DNA from: JABDGM01 sp046349975
GTDB taxonomy: Bacteria; Planctomycetota; Planctomycetia; Pirellulales; Lacipirellulaceae
DNA: 64,000 bases
Assembly (NCBI GenBank): GCA_046349975.1
Contig: JAXMBH010000001.1
Location: forward strand, 186,001 to 250,000
Reading direction: 5' to 3'
The translations under genes were made by a program, and so were the position numbers. Positions 61,254 through 64,000 of the stretch are shown here, piece by piece (positions within the stretch are counted from its first letter, which is position 1; each line of letters opens with the position of its first letter). The notes below the pieces were generated by a model. That model did not search any database and was not told the origin of the DNA. It saw only the letters and a program-made list of their open reading frames with translations.

Positions 61254-62393
61254 CTACGACTCTGGTTCCTCATCCGGCATTTCCTCAGTAAACGTTCCTC
61301 GCAGCCAGCCCTTCCATTGGAAGTACCACAGCATGGCCGCCGTGACCGCCACCATGAGGCCGAGCGAAAAGAAGTAGCCTAACGGCCAGTTCAGCTCGGG
61401 CATGTTCCACGGCGAAGCCTGCGGGTTGAAATTCATGCCGTACACGCCGGCGATGAAAGTGATCGGCAGAAAGATCGTGGCGATGATGGTCAGCGTCTTC
61501 ATGATTTCATTCATGCGATTGCTGATCGTCGAGAGATAATAGTCGCGAACGTCGCCAGCAATGTCGCGATATGATTCCAGGAGGTCGATGAGCTGCACCG
61601 CGTGGTCGTAGCAATCGCGCAGGTACACCCGCGTACCTTCGCTAATGAACGGCGTCACGTCGGACCGCAGTTCGCTTAGCGCATCGCGCAATGGCCACAC
61701 GGCCCGCCGCAGAATGAGCAGTTCGCGACGAGCGACATGCAGCTCGCTGAACGCACTCCGTGTGTGCTCGATTGCCGACGGATCGTCGAGCGTATCGAGA
61801 TGGTCGCCCATTTTCTCCAGCACAGGGAAGTAAGCGTCGATTGCCGCGTCGATGAGCCGATAGGCCAGATAGTCGGCCTTCACGCCCTGCCGGGCCGCGC
61901 TGTCGCGCAACCGAATGCCAGCCCGTACCAAGTCGAATGAGTCGCCCGGTCGCTCCTGGAAGGTGACGACATAGTCTTTTCCCAGAAACAGGCTGAACTG
62001 TTCACAAATTTGCTCGTGCGATGCGTCGGGCATCCGCATCACGACGTAGAGATTCTCTTGGTACGTATCCACCTTGGCTCGCTGATGAACGTGCACCACA
62101 TCTTCGAGCGCCAGCGGGTGAATACGAAAGACGTCGCCGATGCTCCGTAGCGTGTCTTCCGATCCCAGGCCGACGACGTCGACCCACACCACGGGCCACT
62201 TGCCAATGAACTCGGTGAGTTCACTCGGCGATTCGATTTTCTTCTCCACAACCTGCTCATGGTCATACGCCATGATGCGGATCCGCGTCGGATACGCGCC
62301 CTGCGGAATCACCATCGTGCCCGGCTTCGTCCCCGGCGCCGAACGCCGGCGCATGCGGATTCGAGCCCGGCGAAGTTTCTTGCTGTTGTTCAT
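61254..62393 (-). CDS. corA: CorA-family Mg2+/divalent cation channel
   Basis: 379 aa from the ATG at 62393 (no ribosome site seen; a start 69 nt upstream is also open). The C-terminal end has two TM helices flanking the GMN motif (FIAGVYGMNF), and the N-terminal funnel domain contains WVDVVGLGSEDTL and HPLALEDVVHVHQRAKVDTY. It moves Mg2+ or Co2+/Ni2+ as a pentamer. The GMN motif is intact. Confidence 0.94.
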   Translation of the reverse strand: MNNSKKLRRARIRMRRRSAPGTKPGTMVIPQGAYPTRIRIMAYDHEQVVEKKIESPSELTEFIGKWPVVWVDVVGLGSEDTLRSIGDVFRIHPLALEDVVHVHQRAKVDTYQENLYVVMRMPDASHEQICEQFSLFLGKDYVVTFQERPGDSFDLVRAGIRLRDSAARQGVKADYLAYRLIDAAIDAYFPVLEKMGDHLDTLDDPSAIEHTRSAFSELHVARRELLILRRAVWPLRDALSELRSDVTPFISEGTRVYLRDCYDHAVQLIDLLESYRDIAGDVRDYYLSTISNRMNEIMKTLTIIATIFLPITFIAGVYGMNFNPQASPWNMPELNWPLGYFFSLGLMVAVTAAMLWYFQWKGWLRGTFTEEMPDEEPES

Positions 62394-62550
62394 AGCCGCG
62401 ATTGTAGCACAGCGGCTCGGCGTTGCAGAACACGCCAAACGCGTCGCCGCCGCGGCCCCCAACCGCTCACTACCGAAATGATGATCGGCCGGCGGCCCGA
62501 AATCCGATTCTTGTATTCCCTACCGCCGCGGGAATGTTACACTGTCGGCC

Positions 62551-63138
62551 ATGCTGCGGTTCTCAACAAGCTCGATGCTGATCGCCTGCGCCGTGGTGGC
62601 GGTCTGGTTCGCGAGCTTCGGGTTCGACGCTGGCCTGGATGTTCGCCGCAGCATGCTGCTGCTCGTGTTAGTGGCGGCAACGTCGCTCGCATTGTTCCGC
62701 CACAGCAAGCGGCGCGTGTTCTGGGCGGCGTTTGCCATCGTGATGCTATTGTGCGGCGGGCTCGAAATGTCGCAGCCATTGAATCGATACGTGCCGGATT
62801 TTGGCTGGCGAATGACGCTCGGCACTTCGCAGCACGTCTATCCGCCGAGTCAGTACCGACTTCCTGGAAACACCAACGCCTATGGCATCATTCAGCCCGC
62901 GCCGGATGGTTCCTCGGGATCGATTGTCTACCCCTACCCGTTCATGTCATCGTCACGTGCGCGCACATTTTGGTACGCCATGGGCGAGACCATCGCCGCC
63001 GCGTGGACGTTCGTGCTTGCGGCTCTTAGCGGCGCGATCGCAGTTTTCCTCTATAGAAGACGGCCGCCACATCCGATCGCTGCCTCACCAAACGCCCAGC
63101 GAGTGATCGCAGAGGAATTGGGCCGCGACGATCCGTAG
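62551..63138 (+). CDS. Membrane protein, unknown function
   Basis: 195 aa. There are TM helices near residues 9-27, 34-50, 58-74 and 146-168, with a polar loop (FGWRMTLGTSQHVYPPSQYR) between and a cytoplasmic Arg-rich end. I recognise no domain. It is divergent from corA by 157 bp. Confidence 0.75.
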   Translation: MLRFSTSSMLIACAVVAVWFASFGFDAGLDVRRSMLLLVLVAATSLALFRHSKRRVFWAAFAIVMLLCGGLEMSQPLNRYVPDFGWRMTLGTSQHVYPPSQYRLPGNTNAYGIIQPAPDGSSGSIVYPYPFMSSSRARTFWYAMGETIAAAWTFVLAALSGAIAVFLYRRRPPHPIAASPNAQRVIAEELGRDDP

Positions 63139-63196
63139 CGATTTCATCGAACCTTCTGACAGCGCTCGCGCGACAGCTTTGGGGCAGGGCACTTGA

Positions 63197-64000
63197 ATGC
63201 ATAATTGTCGACGTCTTATCTTGCTGATCACGATTGCGGTCGCGCTTATTACCGCCGCAACGGCAGCAGCCGCCGCGGCTGCCGGCGCTAAGCCAGTAAG
63301 CACCCTGCGCTGGGGCGGCGATGCCAGCGGCGGCGGACCCTATATCTACCAAGGGCCCGAAAACCAGCTCGTCGGTTTCGAATACGAGCTCGTCGCCGAT
63401 CTCGCTCGCCGCATCGGCGCTCAACCCGAGTATGTCAACTGGGAGTGGGAAAACCTGCCGCTCATTTTGGACGGCAAGAAGATCGACCTGGTGCTTAACG
63501 GCTTCGAATGGTCGGAAGAGCGCGAGCGGCTGTGGTCGTCGACGATTCCCTATTACGTCTACAAGCTCCAGTTGATGGCCCGCACGAACGACGGCAGCAT
63601 TAAAGACTGGGATGACCTCCGTGCCCAGCCCGGCCAACTGCGAAAGCGTGTCGGTGTGTTGCAAGGCGCTGCTTCGGAACGCTATCTGGAGTCTCGCTTC
63701 GGCGACACGATTGAACTCAAGAAATACCCCGAAATCACGAGCGTGATGGGTCTCGTCGAACAAGGGCTGCTCGATGCCACCGTGCAAGATGCACCGAGCG
63801 TAACGTACTACGCCAAAGATTTCCCCGGCCTGCACACGGTGGGCGATCGAATTGCGCCGGGCTACTATGTCGGCTACGTGCGCCACGGCGACGACCAACT
63901 CCGCGCAGCGCTCAATGCGGCGATTCTCGATGCGCTTGCCGACGGCACGATCCAGCGGATCTACGAAAAATACGGTGTCTGGAACAACGACCAGAAGGGT
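63197..64000 (+). CDS. Amino-acid ABC transporter substrate-binding protein, 3' end cut by window edge
   Basis: 268 codons without a stop before the edge. It has a signal peptide with an Ala-rich end (about 1-29), then the SBP_bac_3 pattern: LVGFEYELVADLARRIGAQP, EWENLPLILDGKKIDLVLNG, RVGVLQGAASERYLESRFGD and KKYPEITSVMGLVEQGLLDA. It binds polar amino acids or similar ligands outside the cytoplasm. A permease may be fused or follow beyond the edge. Confidence 0.93.
   Translation, partial: MHNCRRLILLITIAVALITAATAAAAAAAGAKPVSTLRWGGDASGGGPYIYQGPENQLVGFEYELVADLARRIGAQPEYVNWEWENLPLILDGKKIDLVLNGFEWSEERERLWSSTIPYYVYKLQLMARTNDGSIKDWDDLRAQPGQLRKRVGVLQGAASERYLESRFGDTIELKKYPEITSVMGLVEQGLLDATVQDAPSVTYYAKDFPGLHTVGDRIAPGYYVGYVRHGDDQLRAALNAAILDALADGTIQRIYEKYGVWNNDQKG

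Noticed and set aside
1..64000. tRNA or rRNA genes
   Set aside because: No TTCGAAT-type T-loop with matching acceptor stem and no rRNA-like conserved block was noticed; a tRNAscan search would confirm.

Overview
The window is GC-rich, gene-dense DNA that looks like part of a planctomycete chromosome (Pirellulales-like). The signs are a YTV-type cysteine-rich wall protein, a DUF1559 pilin-like protein, a dockerin-like plus PEP-CTERM exported dehydrogenase, a DUF4394/PEP-CTERM protein, a fused Sat-CysC enzyme, several planctomycete-type hypotheticals and many short intergenic palindromes. I saw no rRNA, tRNA, CRISPR array, phage or complete insertion sequence. No 16S or core marker gene settles the genus.

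Layout. 1-8 kb: a cut-off DUF481 outer-membrane protein, the YTV protein, an exported FKBP isomerase, a DUF1559 protein with a small overlapping membrane gene, and Sat-CysC. 8-12 kb: a sparse stretch with three very small genes, palindromes and an HTH protein. 12-18 kb: coiled-coil protein, thioredoxin, redoxin, exported hypothetical, Hsp20 and a TauE/SafE half-transporter. 18-31 kb: L33, RecJ, a broken small gene, an esterase, a peptidase, an ABC exporter whose permease is fused to a CPBP protease domain, an oxidoreductase, a response regulator and a lipoprotein-sorting/TlpA fusion. 31-45 kb: Ogt, a toxin-antitoxin pair, an HD nucleotidyltransferase, a sugar dehydrogenase, ComM, a GH35-like glycosidase, an ECF sigma factor overlapping its membrane partner, a nitroreductase, an alpha/beta-hydrolase fusion and DUF4394. 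45-57 kb: FAD/Rieske oxidoreductase, esterase, small genes, then a minus-strand run with a zinc-ribbon Ser/Thr kinase, a four-helix-bundle protein and an ATP-grasp ligase / DUF1704 peptidase / N-formylglutamate amidohydrolase set. 57-64 kb: MgtE, an MscS-type channel, CorA and a cut-off amino-acid-binding protein.

How it fits together. Most units are housekeeping or envelope functions in one- to three-gene transcription units. The clearest coupled pairs are sigma factor plus membrane partner (8-nt overlap), antitoxin plus toxin (8-nt overlap), ABC ATPase plus permease (1 bp apart), and amidohydrolase plus DUF1704 (26-nt overlap). Mg2+ carriers MgtE and CorA flank a mechanosensitive channel.

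The most unusual content is between genes. A GTAG-footed hairpin family resembling REP/REPIN elements recurs at least six times and at four loci abuts or supplies a stop codon. A second GGAC-footed hairpin sits before two tiny genes. An eight-copy array of about 70 bp fills one convergent junction. GC skew on the + strand changes from C-excess to G-excess between about 15 and 18 kb regardless of gene direction.
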